From positions 372,001 through 436,000 of the forward strand of contig SCRD01000008.1 of assembly GCA_004298155.1 (NCBI GenBank): 64,000 nucleotides of DNA, read 5' to 3'. Under the pieces are notes generated by a model that made no database searches, was not told the DNA's origin, and saw nothing but the letters and a program-made list of their open reading frames with translations. The DNA is from Acidobacteriota bacterium. GTDB taxonomy: Bacteria > Acidobacteriota > Terriglobia > UBA7540. Position 1 is the stretch's first letter; every line of letters starts with the position of its first letter. Below are positions 26,580-34,412 of this stretch, piece after piece. The position numbers and the translations under genes were made by a program.

Positions 26580-29500
26580 TTAGAAGCGATATTTCAACGC
26601 GACCTGGATGATCCTTGGGTCGTTTGCACTCTGGATCAAACCAAAAGTTGAATCCGTAAAGTAGTTGTCCGGGTTCTGGAAGTTAGCGTGGTTCAATACA
26701 TTGAAGAAGTCGAACCGCAACTCCACGCGTTGTCGCTCTGTGATGTTGAAGTACCGGCTTACAGCCGTGTCGATATCAAAGTAGCCGGGCCCTGAAAGCG
26801 AATCCAAACCTGCGTTGCCGTAGGTGCCGGGCGGACTGAGGGCGAAGGCGGTCGGCGACAGCCATTGCAGGGTGTTGGTATTCCGGACGTAGGGAGCCGC
26901 GATGGCGTCAGGCCGGTCCAGCCCGACTCCGCTCATGGAGTTGTCGATTCCATCATAAGGACCGTACCACGATCCCGTGTGGTATGCGACAATCGGAGAG
27001 ATCTGCCAATTCCCAGCGAGTGCGTTTGTCCAGGCATTCGAGAAATGGGGTGTCTGAGCAATGACCGTCAAATTGAAGATTTGGCGGAGGTCAAATCCGC
27101 AGTTCCCTCTTTCACCGCGCCGATTGAACGGGTTCTGGGTCAAGGAGCCGCCCAAATCGCCCTGAAAGTCTCCGTCACTTATGCAGTGGGAATAGGTGTA
27201 ATTGGCCAGGACAGTGTAGTGATCGCTGAATCGATGCTGAACCTTAAGTAACAGTGACTCATAGGTTCCGTTTGCGCCTGCATCGAGCTGGTAGATGTCG
27301 GAAATTTTGGAACCTGTGATGGGGTTGATGAGATACAGGAATCGTCGCTGATCTATGTTGTCGAGCGTCGAGCATGGTGAGCCGCCGCACGTCCCAGGAA
27401 TGAAAATCCCGGGGTTGATGTCCGCACCGGTCCAGATGTGGGTGGACTTGTTGCCCATGTAGCTCGCCTCAAACAACCAGTTGTTGGCTAACTGCAATTG
27501 ATAGCTGAGGTTCCACTGATGGACATACATCGGCTGTGAATCCAGAGGATAGCTGTAGTAACTGCTACCGGAGGGGAAGACAGCATCTTTCGTGGGCGGA
27601 TAAGGCAGTGGAAAGGGATTGCCGCCCGGATAACCCTGGAAGGGATTCGTCAAACCCCCTACCGGGCTGTTGATATTGATGACGCTTCCCCACGGAGCTC
27701 CCTGGGTCTGGTCCTCGAAATAGGCCGTCGGAACTGTATCATAGAAAAGACCATAGCCGGCGCGGATCACCTGCCGGCCGCTACCAGTGGGGTCCCAGAC
27801 GATTCCCACCCTTGGCTGAATCGCCGCCCACTTGCGGTTCGTGTACGGGCGAGGCACGCCGGGATCACCAGGGTAGGTCAGGCCCGGAGGAGCATTGTCG
27901 TATTGCGTGGTGGTTGTGCCTGCTGTGAACGCGGCGATACTGAAATGATCCACAGAATTGTTCCTTTCAGTCACCGACAGGTTAGGCTCCCACCGCACTC
28001 CGAGGTTGACGTTTAGCCGCCTGCTGAATTGGATGTTATCGTTGAAATATGTGCCAACGGAATTCTGCCGCCCGTTGTATTGTGTCGTGTTTCCCTGATC
28101 GAAAAAGCTGGGCGTACCCAGAAGGAAATCCAGCAGACCGTCGTTGGTATTCTGCCCGTTGAACTGGAAGCCCCCGTTCGCGTAGGCGGTGTTGTTGTAC
28201 GGGTACTGGTAATGGATCCAGTCCACCCCCGTTGACATATGGTTCCTGCCGCGCATCATGTCCACGTCATCCGCAATTTCCGCCACATTATTCTTGAACA
28301 GCGCATCGGCGCAGGTCCCGCAGCCGATATTAAAATAGCCGGAAATTGATAGATCGATAGCGTTGGGCGTAGCTTGGAACAGGTTTGCGCCGAAATCCGC
28401 AAGGTTCTTCATGTCAGGTGCCGCCCCGCGCGTAATGGCCAGCCGTGTCCACGCAAGATGGAGAGAATTGAGCGTGTTGGGAGAGATTGAGTAAGTGTCA
28501 CCTATCGTAGCTGACTGGGCACGGTCAAGAACTCCGCGTTGGGTCGTTACCAGGAAATTGCCGCCAAAAGCGGCAGGACTTTTGTAATCCGAAAAAAAGT
28601 ACCGACCAAATATGGTGTTCTTCGCGCTCTTGTTCCAGTCTACGCGGGAAATATATTGGTTTTCGCTCTGCGGTTCCGGAATTGCATAGGTGATCTTGCC
28701 GCAGGGGTTGTTGGAAACGGGCACGTCTTTGAGCAAATTCAGCGCTACCTGATTGTACCGGGCGGGGTCAACCGAATCATTGGCAAACGGCTGTCCTGTC
28801 GACGGGTCGATGATCGTGCGGGCCGTTCCGCTGGACTGGCAGGCCGCAGATTCAAGCGCGCTCCAGTCGCCGTTCAGTGCAGCCGGAGTGGGAACATAGG
28901 TGATGGAAGAAGGTGGGGCCGTTCGGATGCGGGTTCCTTGATAACCGAAAAAGAAGAAAAGCTTGCCCTTCTCGACCGGCCCTCCGATCGTGCCTCCAAA
29001 CTGATTCCTTTTCAGGGTGTCCTGAGTCGCAGCGAAGAAGTTGCGGGCATTGAGGGCGCCGTTACGAAGGAACTCAAACGCGTCGCCGTGAAACTGATTG
29101 GTGCCGGATTTGGTCACCACATCAACCTGGGCGCCGGGATGAAGTCCCCACTTGGCTGAGAGGCTGCTGGTTTGAACGCTGAATTCCTGAATGGCGTCAG
29201 GAAAGGGGAAAGGAAGATTGATGTTCGAAAAGTTGTCCATGTGCGTGGCGCCGTCCAGACGATAGCTCGTCGCACTGGACTGCCCACCCGCAACCGAAAT
29301 GCTGTCGGAACTGAAATAATTCTTGCTGGTCTTGATGTCGGTCAAATTGGGGTTCACAGTGTTGGTTGCCGCACCCATCAGCATGATCAGATCAGTCGCC
29401 TGGCGACCATTCAGAGGCAGATCAAGAATACGCCTGTCGTCCATAACCTGGCCGACTGAGGTGGTCTGTGCCTGCAGCATATTGGCGTTTGCAGTCACAT

Positions 29501-29861
29501 TGACCTGCTGCCTAACCTCGCCAACGTGCAGGGTGACGTTGATGGTAACGCTGTTGTTCACCTGAAGAACAATTCCTGACTGGACGTAACTGTTGAAGCC
29601 TGAAGCTTCCACTTCGAGCCGGTAGGGGCCGACCGGCAGGTCAGGGAGCGTGTAGTTCCCATTTGGGCCGCTGATGGTTGTCCGCACCAGCCCGGTGTTT
29701 GTCTGCACAGCCCTTACCGTTACATTGGGCACAACCGCGCCACTCGTATCGGAAACCTGGCCTGAAATCTGTGTGCCTGACTGCCCTTGGGCCCGGAGCA
29801 GAGTGGTTGGTGCGCCGAGTAGAAGTCCTAACAACAATAAAATGCATCCCGCGACTTTCAT
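26580..29861 (-). CDS. Oar-type TonB-dependent outer-membrane receptor with carboxypeptidase-regulatory-like domain
   Basis: 1093 residues with the same architecture as the preceding receptor. A signal peptide (CILLLLGLLLGAPTTLLRAQ) comes first. The carboxypeptidase-regulatory-like domain spans about residues 30-115 (QISGQVSDTSGAVVPNVTV, GNYTLPDLPVGPYRLEVE). The plug region has LDLPLNGRQATDLIMLMGA and DVVTKSGTNQFHGDAFEFL. The barrel ends in VALKYRF with a terminal Phe. An AAGGAGG site precedes the ATG. The LNGR plug motif is common in this acidobacterial receptor class. Substrate unknown; no transport or hydrolase partner is adjacent. Two diverged copies in a row suggest an old duplication or independent recruitment. 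Confidence 0.92.
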   Translation of the reverse strand: MKVAGCILLLLGLLLGAPTTLLRAQGQSGTQISGQVSDTSGAVVPNVTVRAVQTNTGLVRTTISGPNGNYTLPDLPVGPYRLEVEASGFNSYVQSGIVLQVNNSVTINVTLHVGEVRQQVNVTANANMLQAQTTSVGQVMDDRRILDLPLNGRQATDLIMLMGAATNTVNPNLTDIKTSKNYFSSDSISVAGGQSSATSYRLDGATHMDNFSNINLPFPFPDAIQEFSVQTSSLSAKWGLHPGAQVDVVTKSGTNQFHGDAFEFLRNGALNARNFFAATQDTLKRNQFGGTIGGPVEKGKLFFFFGYQGTRIRTAPPSSITYVPTPAALNGDWSALESAACQSSGTARTIIDPSTGQPFANDSVDPARYNQVALNLLKDVPVSNNPCGKITYAIPEPQSENQYISRVDWNKSAKNTIFGRYFFSDYKSPAAFGGNFLVTTQRGVLDRAQSATIGDTYSISPNTLNSLHLAWTRLAITRGAAPDMKNLADFGANLFQATPNAIDLSISGYFNIGCGTCADALFKNNVAEIADDVDMMRGRNHMSTGVDWIHYQYPYNNTAYANGGFQFNGQNTNDGLLDFLLGTPSFFDQGNTTQYNGRQNSVGTYFNDNIQFSRRLNVNLGVRWEPNLSVTERNNSVDHFSIAAFTAGTTTTQYDNAPPGLTYPGDPGVPRPYTNRKWAAIQPRVGIVWDPTGSGRQVIRAGYGLFYDTVPTAYFEDQTQGAPWGSVININSPVGGLTNPFQGYPGGNPFPLPYPPTKDAVFPSGSSYYSYPLDSQPMYVHQWNLSYQLQLANNWLFEASYMGNKSTHIWTGADINPGIFIPGTCGGSPCSTLDNIDQRRFLYLINPITGSKISDIYQLDAGANGTYESLLLKVQHRFSDHYTVLANYTYSHCISDGDFQGDLGGSLTQNPFNRRGERGNCGFDLRQIFNLTVIAQTPHFSNAWTNALAGNWQISPIVAYHTGSWYGPYDGIDNSMSGVGLDRPDAIAAPYVRNTNTLQWLSPTAFALSPPGTYGNAGLDSLSGPGYFDIDTAVSRYFNITERQRVELRFDFFNVLNHANFQNPDNYFTDSTFGLIQSANDPRIIQVALKYRF

Positions 29862-30069
29862 AGTTAAAGCCAGCCTCCTTCATTTATTCCGCACGGCTAA
29901 CCCATGTTCCGACGGTATGCTGCGTATTCCCTCGTAGGCAGGGGCCGGTTACAGCAATCGAAAAACTAAATCTTCCTGGATTTTCCCCAGTGCTTGAAAA
30001 TATACACTATATCCGGGTAAAGACGAGCACATTTTTCTCCAGATGGCCACACAGTGTTCGCACGGCGGA

Positions 30070-30097
30070 TTGCCTCCTCGCCTGGCCGTAGTATACT
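30070..30097 (+). promoter_or_regulatory. Candidate promoter of the fluoride riboswitch-crcB transcript
   Basis: TTGCCT (30070-30075), a 16-base spacer, then TATACT (30092-30097). Transcription would start near 30104, about 11 bases before the riboswitch P1 stem. The -10 is good and the -35 moderate. Confidence 0.5.
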
Positions 30098-30110
30098 GAA
30101 GAGGAGAAAA

Positions 30111-30191
30111 ATGAGGCGATGGAGTTCGCCGGAACCGTCCTGAAAAGGACTGATGACTCCTGGCCGCCAGCGGGCGATCAGGAGTTTTTTT
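30111..30191 (+). promoter_or_regulatory. Fluoride riboswitch (crcB motif)
   Basis: P1 is GGCGA (30115-30119) paired with TCGCC (30126-30130) around the loop TGGAGT. The second stem is GTCCT/AGGAC (30137-30150) with a GAAA loop, followed by TGATGACTCC, which is the conserved 3' segment. GGAGT in the P1 loop (30121-30125) can pair with ACTCC (30156-30160) to form the ligand-dependent pseudoknot known for this class. The same ACTCC is the left arm of a terminator, giving the usual on-switch: fluoride stabilises the pseudoknot and lets RNA polymerase read into crcB. An apparent ATG at 30119 lies inside the aptamer and is not a gene start. Confidence 0.93.
30156..30191 (+). terminator. Riboswitch-controlled intrinsic terminator
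   Basis: ACTCCTG (30156-30162) pairs with CAGGAGT (30179-30185) around a G/C-rich middle, followed directly by a run of T to 30191. Its left arm overlaps the pseudoknot strand of the fluoride aptamer. Confidence 0.88.
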
Positions 30192-30226
30192 ATGCAACAT
30201 GCTGGCGTGCGGAAAGGCGACAAGGT

Positions 30227-30601
30227 TTGAGAATCTTCCTGTTGATATTGTTTGGCTCCCTGGGTACTCTCGCGCGGTACGCCATCGGCGGCCTGGTACA
30301 GCACCGCGCCGGCTCTGCCTTCCCGGCGGGCACGCTGGCAGTGAATCTGGCGGGCTGTTTCCTGCTGGGCGGTGTGGGTGAATACGCCCTCCAGCACCTC
30401 TCAATTCCTCCTGACTGGCGCATCGGCATCACCGTCGGATTTTTCGGGGCCTTCACCACCTTTTCAAGCTTTACCTATGAGAGCTCGCGCATGCTTGAAG
30501 AAGGCGCCTGGATGAAGATGATCGTTTACGTCGGCGTCAGCGTGGTGGGCGGACTGTTCCTTACTGTTACAGGAATTCATCTGGCTGACCTTATGTCATA
30601 G
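30227..30601 (+). CDS. crcB: Fluoride exporter CrcB/Fluc
   Basis: A 124-residue four-helix membrane protein with the family motifs GSLGTLARYAIGG, GTLAVNLAGCFLLGG and GFFGAFTTFSSFTYES. It forms the dual-topology fluoride channel that lowers cytosolic fluoride. The longest frame begins at 30119, but that ATG is in the riboswitch aptamer. The TTG at 30227, with a weak GAAAGG upstream, gives the normal N-terminus (LRIFLLILFGSLG) and length. Expression is predicted to be switched on by fluoride through the riboswitch just upstream. The DUF190 gene follows nine bases later in the same operon, a pairing seen in many fluoride-resistance loci. Confidence 0.95.
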   Translation: MRIFLLILFGSLGTLARYAIGGLVQHRAGSAFPAGTLAVNLAGCFLLGGVGEYALQHLSIPPDWRIGITVGFFGAFTTFSSFTYESSRMLEEGAWMKMIVYVGVSVVGGLFLTVTGIHLADLMS

Positions 30602-30610
30602 GAGGCTACC

Positions 30611-30967
30611 GTGGATCACCAACGATTCGAGGGCGAGCGGACCCTCATGCGAATCCACATCGGAGAGTCGGACCGCTGGCAAAGCAAACCGCTTTACCAG
30701 GCGATTGTCGAACTGTTCCGCCACGAGGGATTTTCAGGCGTCACGGTGCTGCGCGGAGTGGGCGGTTACGGGTCCAGCAGCCGCGGACGCGGGCTTTACC
30801 ACACTACCAACATTCTACGGCTTTCTCAGGACCTGCCGATTGTCATCGAGGTGGTCGAGTATTCCGAGCGGATTGAAAAAATCCTTCCCCGGCTGGATGA
30901 GATGGTGGCTGGAGGTCTTATCACTCTCGAGAAGGTCCGCGTGATCCTCTACCGCTCCGCAAAATGA
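30611..30967 (+). CDS. DUF190 domain protein, fluoride-operon partner
   Basis: A 118-residue PII-like DUF190 protein with GERTLMRIHIGESDRWQSKP, VTVLRGVGGYGSSSRGRG and LPIVIEVVEYSERIEKILP. The GTG start has a strong GGAGG five bases upstream, and the gene begins nine bases after crcB, so both should be translated from the riboswitch-controlled mRNA. DUF190 proteins resemble trimeric PII signalling proteins and recur next to crcB. A role in sensing or gating is often suspected but not established. No signal peptide, so cytosolic. Confidence 0.9.
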   Translation: MDHQRFEGERTLMRIHIGESDRWQSKPLYQAIVELFRHEGFSGVTVLRGVGGYGSSSRGRGLYHTTNILRLSQDLPIVIEVVEYSERIEKILPRLDEMVAGGLITLEKVRVILYRSAK

Positions 30968-31353
30968 GCGGCAGGCCCGGGCATGGTTGCCAGGGGGTGC
31001 CACGGCAGACCAAACCTTGCGGTCGCTGATCGGCCTCATTCACCGCTGTGTGCTGGGGACCCTGCATGAACGTTTCTCCACTGATCCATCGCCGCTAAAA
31101 AACAGATGAGTTTGAGTTGACCTGATGCGCCGCGCAGTGTTCTTGTAAAGGAGTGCAGCGTACGGGTGCAGTGCTATTGAAATAGTTGACATATCCCGCG
31201 CCATTAATGTCATGCTGAGCGAAGCGAAGCATCCCTGTATTTCTCTCAAGATAAATGCCGAGACCCTTCGCTATGCTCAGGGTGGCATGCCACCGAATTT
31301 GTCGCGGTTTTTTGTTACACGACCCTGGCAGGGCAGGCACAAGTCTACTAGCA
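30968..31353. other. Intergenic region with an extragenic palindrome
   Basis: A gap of 386 bases between the fluoride operon and the MFS gene. It contains the imperfect inverted repeat at 31210-31289. Frames reading through it, including an N-terminal extension of the MFS gene, look like translated repeat, not protein. Confidence 0.45.
31210..31289. repeat. Imperfect inverted repeat (REP-like)
   Basis: The left arm TCATGCTGAGCGAAGCGAAG and the right arm CTTCGCTATGCTCAGGGTGG form an imperfect palindrome separated by about 36 bases. GCTGAGCGAAGCGAAG-type units are common extragenic repeats in soil-bacterium genomes. Confidence 0.6.
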
Positions 31354-32583
31354 ATGAAAAGTCTGGAACCAACTGGACCGCCGCCGGTGAAGTGGCTCAA
31401 TCGAAATGTTGTGGGCATGGGCCTGACCAGTCTGCTTTCTGACGTCAGCCATGAAATGGCCACGGCGGTGCTGCCGGGCTTCCTGACGGCAATGGGAATT
31501 TCCGCCGCAGCGCTGGGGCTGATTGAAGGCGTGGCGGACGGTGTGTCCAGTTTCGTCAAGCTTGCTGCGGGATGGCTTTCCGACCGCGCCGGGCGCCGCA
31601 AGCCGATTGCCGTGGGCGGCTATTTCATCACCGGAAGTTCCACAGCGCTCTTCGCTCTGGCCGCCGGCTGGCCGCTGGTGTTATTCGGGCGCGCTCTGGG
31701 ATGGTTCGGCCGGGGCATCCGCTCGCCGGCAAGGAACGCCATTCTGGCGGCATCGGTCCCGCCGGAATCGCGCGGCAAGGCGTTTGGATTCGAGCGCGCG
31801 GGCGATACCGTGGGAGCCATCCTCGGTCCGCTCATCGCCGTAGCTTTGCTGGCGCATTTTCAACCCCGCGCCGCCAATCCCTCCGCTCCTTTTCGCGCCA
31901 TCTTCCTGCTCACGCTGGTTCCTGGCCTCGCCTGCGGAATCGTGTTTGCTCTGCTGGTCCGGGAAAAGCCCATTCCCGGCACGCCCGCAAAATTCCTCTC
32001 CGCAATTAGACAATTGCCAAAGAGCTTCCGGCGCTTTCTTGTGGGCGTGGGAGTTTTTGGCATGGGCGACTTTGCGCACACGCTGATGATTCTTGCGGCC
32101 ACGCAGCTTCTAATGCCCGCGCATGGCATGGCGCGCGCCGCGGAAATTGCCGCGCTGCTCTATGTGGGGCACAACATCGTCTATGCAGCGGCCTCGTATC
32201 CTGTGGGAGCGCTATCTGACCGGCTTGGCCGCCGCGGCCTGCTGGCGGCCGGATACCTGGTGGGCGCGCTCGCGGCTGCCGGCCTCATCGCGGCCTTTGC
32301 CTGGCAACTCGATTCAATTTCTTATCTGGCCATCGTGTTCGCGGTTGGCGGATTTTATATGGCGTTTGAAGAAGCCCTGGAAGGAACATTCACCGCAGAC
32401 CTTGTCGGGCCGGAAATTCGCGGCACCGCTTACGGCCTGCTGGGCGCTGTAAACGGAATCGGCGACCTCGCCGCCAGCGTCGTGGTCGGTGGCCTGTGGA
32501 CTCTGGCTTCTCCCGCCGCGGCCTTTGCCTATGCAGCGTGCCTGATGCTCACCGGCGCCGTGCTCGTCTACCGCCTCCGTTGA
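31354..32583 (+). CDS. MFS transporter
   Basis: A 409-residue major facilitator with about twelve membrane helices. The loop 2-3 signature is GWLSDRAGRRKPIAVGGY, and the mirrored one in the second half is GALSDRLGRRGLLAAGY. The conserved ARNAILAASVPPESRGKAFGFERAGDTVGA resembles exporters of the drug or metabolite efflux type. The frame is open upstream to 31255, but that part is translated repeat. The ATG at 31354 gives the usual N-terminus (WLNRNVVGMGLTSLLSDVSHEM). Substrate unknown; it could equally be an importer. It stands directly before the RAYT/REP block, which begins right after its stop. Confidence 0.88.
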   Translation: MKSLEPTGPPPVKWLNRNVVGMGLTSLLSDVSHEMATAVLPGFLTAMGISAAALGLIEGVADGVSSFVKLAAGWLSDRAGRRKPIAVGGYFITGSSTALFALAAGWPLVLFGRALGWFGRGIRSPARNAILAASVPPESRGKAFGFERAGDTVGAILGPLIAVALLAHFQPRAANPSAPFRAIFLLTLVPGLACGIVFALLVREKPIPGTPAKFLSAIRQLPKSFRRFLVGVGVFGMGDFAHTLMILAATQLLMPAHGMARAAEIAALLYVGHNIVYAAASYPVGALSDRLGRRGLLAAGYLVGALAAAGLIAAFAWQLDSISYLAIVFAVGGFYMAFEEALEGTFTADLVGPEIRGTAYGLLGAVNGIGDLAASVVVGGLWTLASPAAAFAYAACLMLTGAVLVYRLR

Positions 32584-32663
32584 GGCCCCGGCGGCGTGCA
32601 ATGCCGTTGCCTGCAGCCCTTGCCAATCAGCGGCTTGATTCGCCGCGCCGGGTGAGGGGTTCC

Positions 32664-32696
32664 CGTAGCGCGGTCCTTTACGGGCCGCGGCCCTTG
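32664..32696 (+). repeat. Palindromic repeat, left direct copy flanking RAYT
   Basis: CGTAGCGCGGTCCTTTACGG and the adjoining CCGCGGCCCTTG. The second copy, in the same orientation, is at 33526-33558 with 30 of 33 positions identical. The core GCGGxCC...GGGCCGC can fold back on itself. Confidence 0.7.
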
Positions 32697-32798
32697 TGGT
32701 GTCTCCATCACCCTGATCATTGCTTGAAACGGCAGAGTGGGTAGCGCAGACCGCCGTGGCCGCGGTCTGCGGCTTTTGTGCTCGTTTGTTCAAAAATC

Positions 32799-32873
32799 CG
32801 CGGCTGGCGCAGACGCTTGCCTTGTAGGGTCTGCGTTCTCGCGAAGCGAGAGGCATTTAGTTGTTTTCATCCC
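32799..32873 (+). repeat. REP element copy A (plus orientation)
   Basis: Begins CGCGGCTGGCGCAGACGCTT, contains CTTGTAGGGTCTGCG, GCGAAGCGAG and ends TTAGTTGTTTTCATCC. The inverted copy at 33918-33992 shares almost the whole length. It overlaps the last codons of the RAYT gene. Confidence 0.75.
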
Positions 32874-33418
32874 ACCCGATCCATTGCAATCAGAGTGCTG
32901 TCCTCTAAAAAATAAAAGCGCCAGCTTGACCATGACCATTCACCCGGCGAGCTGACCAGCCTTCGCGCCACGGGATTGTGGTGCATGTAATCCAGCTTTT
33001 CCAGTTGCTTCTTTTCGCTGTAGATGCCGTAGGGGTAAAACCGCCGCTGCCAGAGGCGGTGGTGCGATTCATCATGGACCGCCGGCGGCAGCGCCAGACG
33101 CGCCAGCATCTTCCGGCGCCATTTTCTGTCCTGATTTTCGCGCAACTCCTTCAGGATGCTGGTAGCGGTGCGGCTCTTGAGGCGCTGGATAATCCGGCTG
33201 GTGGCTTCCGCCGACTCCGGCTTGAGCAGCAGATGGAAGTGGTCCGGCATGAGCACCCAGCCGATCAGCAGAGAGCCGGTGGCTTTCCGAGCCTCGGCCA
33301 GCGTGTCCGCAAAGCAGCGGCAGAAACGTTCGGAGCGAAACAGCGGCGCGCGGCGGTACACGCTTGAGGTGATGAATTGCAGTTCTCCCGGAATGTATGG
33401 GAACCTTGGCGATGGCAT
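32867..33418 (-). CDS. REP-associated tyrosine transposase (RAYT, Y1/IS200-like)
   Basis: A 183-residue transposase of the Y1_Tnp/RAYT class. It begins YIPGELQFITSSVYRRAPLF. The HUH motif MPDHFHLLLKP is intact. The C-terminal half has the RAYT pattern HRLWQRRFYPYGIYSEKKQL, with the candidate catalytic Tyr, then LDYMHHNPVARRLV and EWSWSSWRFY. RAYTs are single-copy relatives of IS200 transposases that bind and probably cleave REP hairpins as single strands. Copies of a 50-75-base palindromic repeat lie on both sides of this gene. The gene appears intact; its stop lies within or next to the left REP copy. Confidence 0.92.
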   Translation of the reverse strand: MPSPRFPYIPGELQFITSSVYRRAPLFRSERFCRCFADTLAEARKATGSLLIGWVLMPDHFHLLLKPESAEATSRIIQRLKSRTATSILKELRENQDRKWRRKMLARLALPPAVHDESHHRLWQRRFYPYGIYSEKKQLEKLDYMHHNPVARRLVSSPGEWSWSSWRFYFLEDSTLIAMDRVG

Positions 33419-33455
33419 GGCTCCGTACCATATATCTAGGGGCCCATCAAGACCA

Positions 33456-33508
33456 GTCCCTTCGGGACTACGCAGACACTACAAAGCAAGCGTCTGCGCC
33501 AGCCCCGC
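33456..33508 (-). repeat. REP element copy B (minus orientation)
   Basis: Read on the minus strand it begins GCGGGGCTGGCGCAGACGCT, contains CTTTGTAGTGTCTGCG, and ends in GTCCCGAAGGGAC. It shares the core of copy A but has a different hairpin tip. Confidence 0.7.
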
Positions 33509-33525
33509 TTTGCGGGGAGGGATTT

Positions 33526-33558
33526 CGTAGCGCGGCCCTTCACGGGCCGCGGCTCTTG
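33526..33558 (+). repeat. Palindromic repeat, right direct copy flanking RAYT
   Basis: CGTAGCGCGGCCCTTCACGG followed by GCCGCGGCTCTTG; a direct copy of 32664-32696 on the other side of the transposase gene. Confidence 0.7.
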
Positions 33559-33597
33559 CATCCCGCAATCCGGGGTCCTGGTCGGGGTGGATCGTAG

Positions 33598-33616
33598 GGG
33601 AGGGCTCTGCCCTCCC
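33598..33616. repeat. Perfect 8-bp hairpin
   Basis: GGGAGGGC, loop TCT, GCCCTCCC. One of several palindromes in the RAYT neighbourhood. Confidence 0.6.
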
Positions 33617-33815
33617 GCTGTTTGGCTCAGGATGAATCTAATTCTGTGATCGCATACATCCCATACTCCGTGACGTATGCGCCACCCGCGAAGGCTGATC
33701 TGGGCAAAAATGTGCTATACAAATACGTGGCTGGCGCAGAGGCGGTTTCAGTCTCTGCGATCCCCAACGGACTGGATTGGCAGGTGGCGCGGCAGCGGCT
33801 GAACATGGGCGCCAC

Positions 33816-33873
33816 GTGGCACGGCCATCGTGGTCCCGGCTGGGCGAGGTCACGAGCGGGACGCCCGTGCCAC
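33816..33873. repeat. Inverted repeat GTGGCACGG/CCGTGCCAC
   Basis: Perfect 9-bp outer arms at 33816-33824 and 33865-33873, with further partial pairing inside (GTCCCG...CGGGAC). It has the form of an extragenic palindrome. Confidence 0.6.
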
Positions 33874-33917
33874 AAGTGCTGCCCGTGACGCTTGACTGGC
33901 ATCGCGATGGACCGCTT

Positions 33918-33992
33918 GGAATGAAAACAACCAAGTGGCCCTCGCTTCGCGAAACCACAGATACTACAAGACAAACATCTGCGCCAGCCGCG
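33918..33992 (-). repeat. REP element copy C (minus orientation)
   Basis: On the minus strand it begins CGCGGCTGGCGCAGATGTTT, contains CTTGTAGTATCTGTGG and GCGAAGCGAGGG, and ends TGGTTGTTTTCATTCC. This matches copy A over about 75 bases, in inverted orientation, on the far side of the RAYT gene. Confidence 0.75.
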
Positions 33993-34129
33993 AGAATTCT
34001 ACAATTTGAGTTGGCCTTACTTGGCTTGCACGAGTCCACCAGGTGCTTCCTCGTTGCAGTTCCAGATGTTATTGACTAGAATTCCCTTGCGCTTTTCTCC
34101 GCAGGCGTTCGCGCATCGGGGGTCTTGTC

Positions 34130-34360
34130 TTGGCTGCATCTCTGACAGAATTTGTGGAAGCTCTTCAGAATTTAATCACGAAATTTGAAAACGACAAGGC
34201 GTACTACCTTTCAAAAAATTATCCAGAGACGCAGGCCCGCATTGGCTTCATCGACCCGCTCTTCCGGGCGTTGGGCTGGGACATTGAGAATCAGGTGGGG
34301 CTTTCGCTCGGGTGGTTGTCTTTCGGGCCAATTGGAGCTACCTTACAGTCCATCGTCTGA
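34130..34360 (+). pseudogene. N-terminal remnant of a type IIG / Eco57I-like restriction-modification protein
   Basis: The 76 codons from a TTG at 34130 read LTEFVEALQNLITKFENDKA, then YPETQARIGFIDPLFRALGW and DIENQ. This is the typical opening of large type IIG or Eco57I-like R-M enzymes: a helix, then NExxxRxxFIDPFFxxLGWDV. Full proteins have about 1000 residues with nuclease and methyltransferase domains. Here homology ends near codon 60 (about 34310), and the frame stops at 34360, shortly before the helicase gene opens in another frame. It is a deletion remnant or a short leftover domain. The helicase ATG follows 53 bases after the stop. Confidence 0.65.
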
Positions 34361-34412
34361 GACTGACCGGAAATCCCGGGCAGTAAATCCTTCGATCGAC
34401 TTCGGCCATCAG

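Larger units (their letters stand above)
33419..34129. other. Palindrome-rich intergenic region between RAYT and the defence genes
   Basis: A region of 711 bases with no convincing gene. It holds two REP copies (33456-33508 and 33918-33992, both minus orientation), one direct repeat (33526-33558), a perfect 8-bp hairpin at 33598-33616, and inverted arms GTGGCACGG/CCGTGCCAC at 33816-33873. The frames of up to 133 codons here are translated repeats. Confidence 0.6.

Noticed and set aside
30119-30226. N-terminal extension of CrcB from an ATG
   Set aside because: This ATG lies in the fluoride aptamer. The extra residues are not typical of CrcB, and the TTG at 30227 gives the normal length.
31255-31353. 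N-terminal extension of the MFS transporter
   Set aside because: The extension is translated from an extragenic inverted repeat; the ATG at 31354 fits the family.
33419-34129. Several frames between RAYT and helicase
   Set aside because: They translate palindromic repeats; none has a ribosome site and protein-like composition.
34185-34412. N-terminal 76 codons of the helicase frame
   Set aside because: They overlap the R-M remnant in another frame and are low-complexity Arg/Ser sequence. The ATG at 34413 is a better start.
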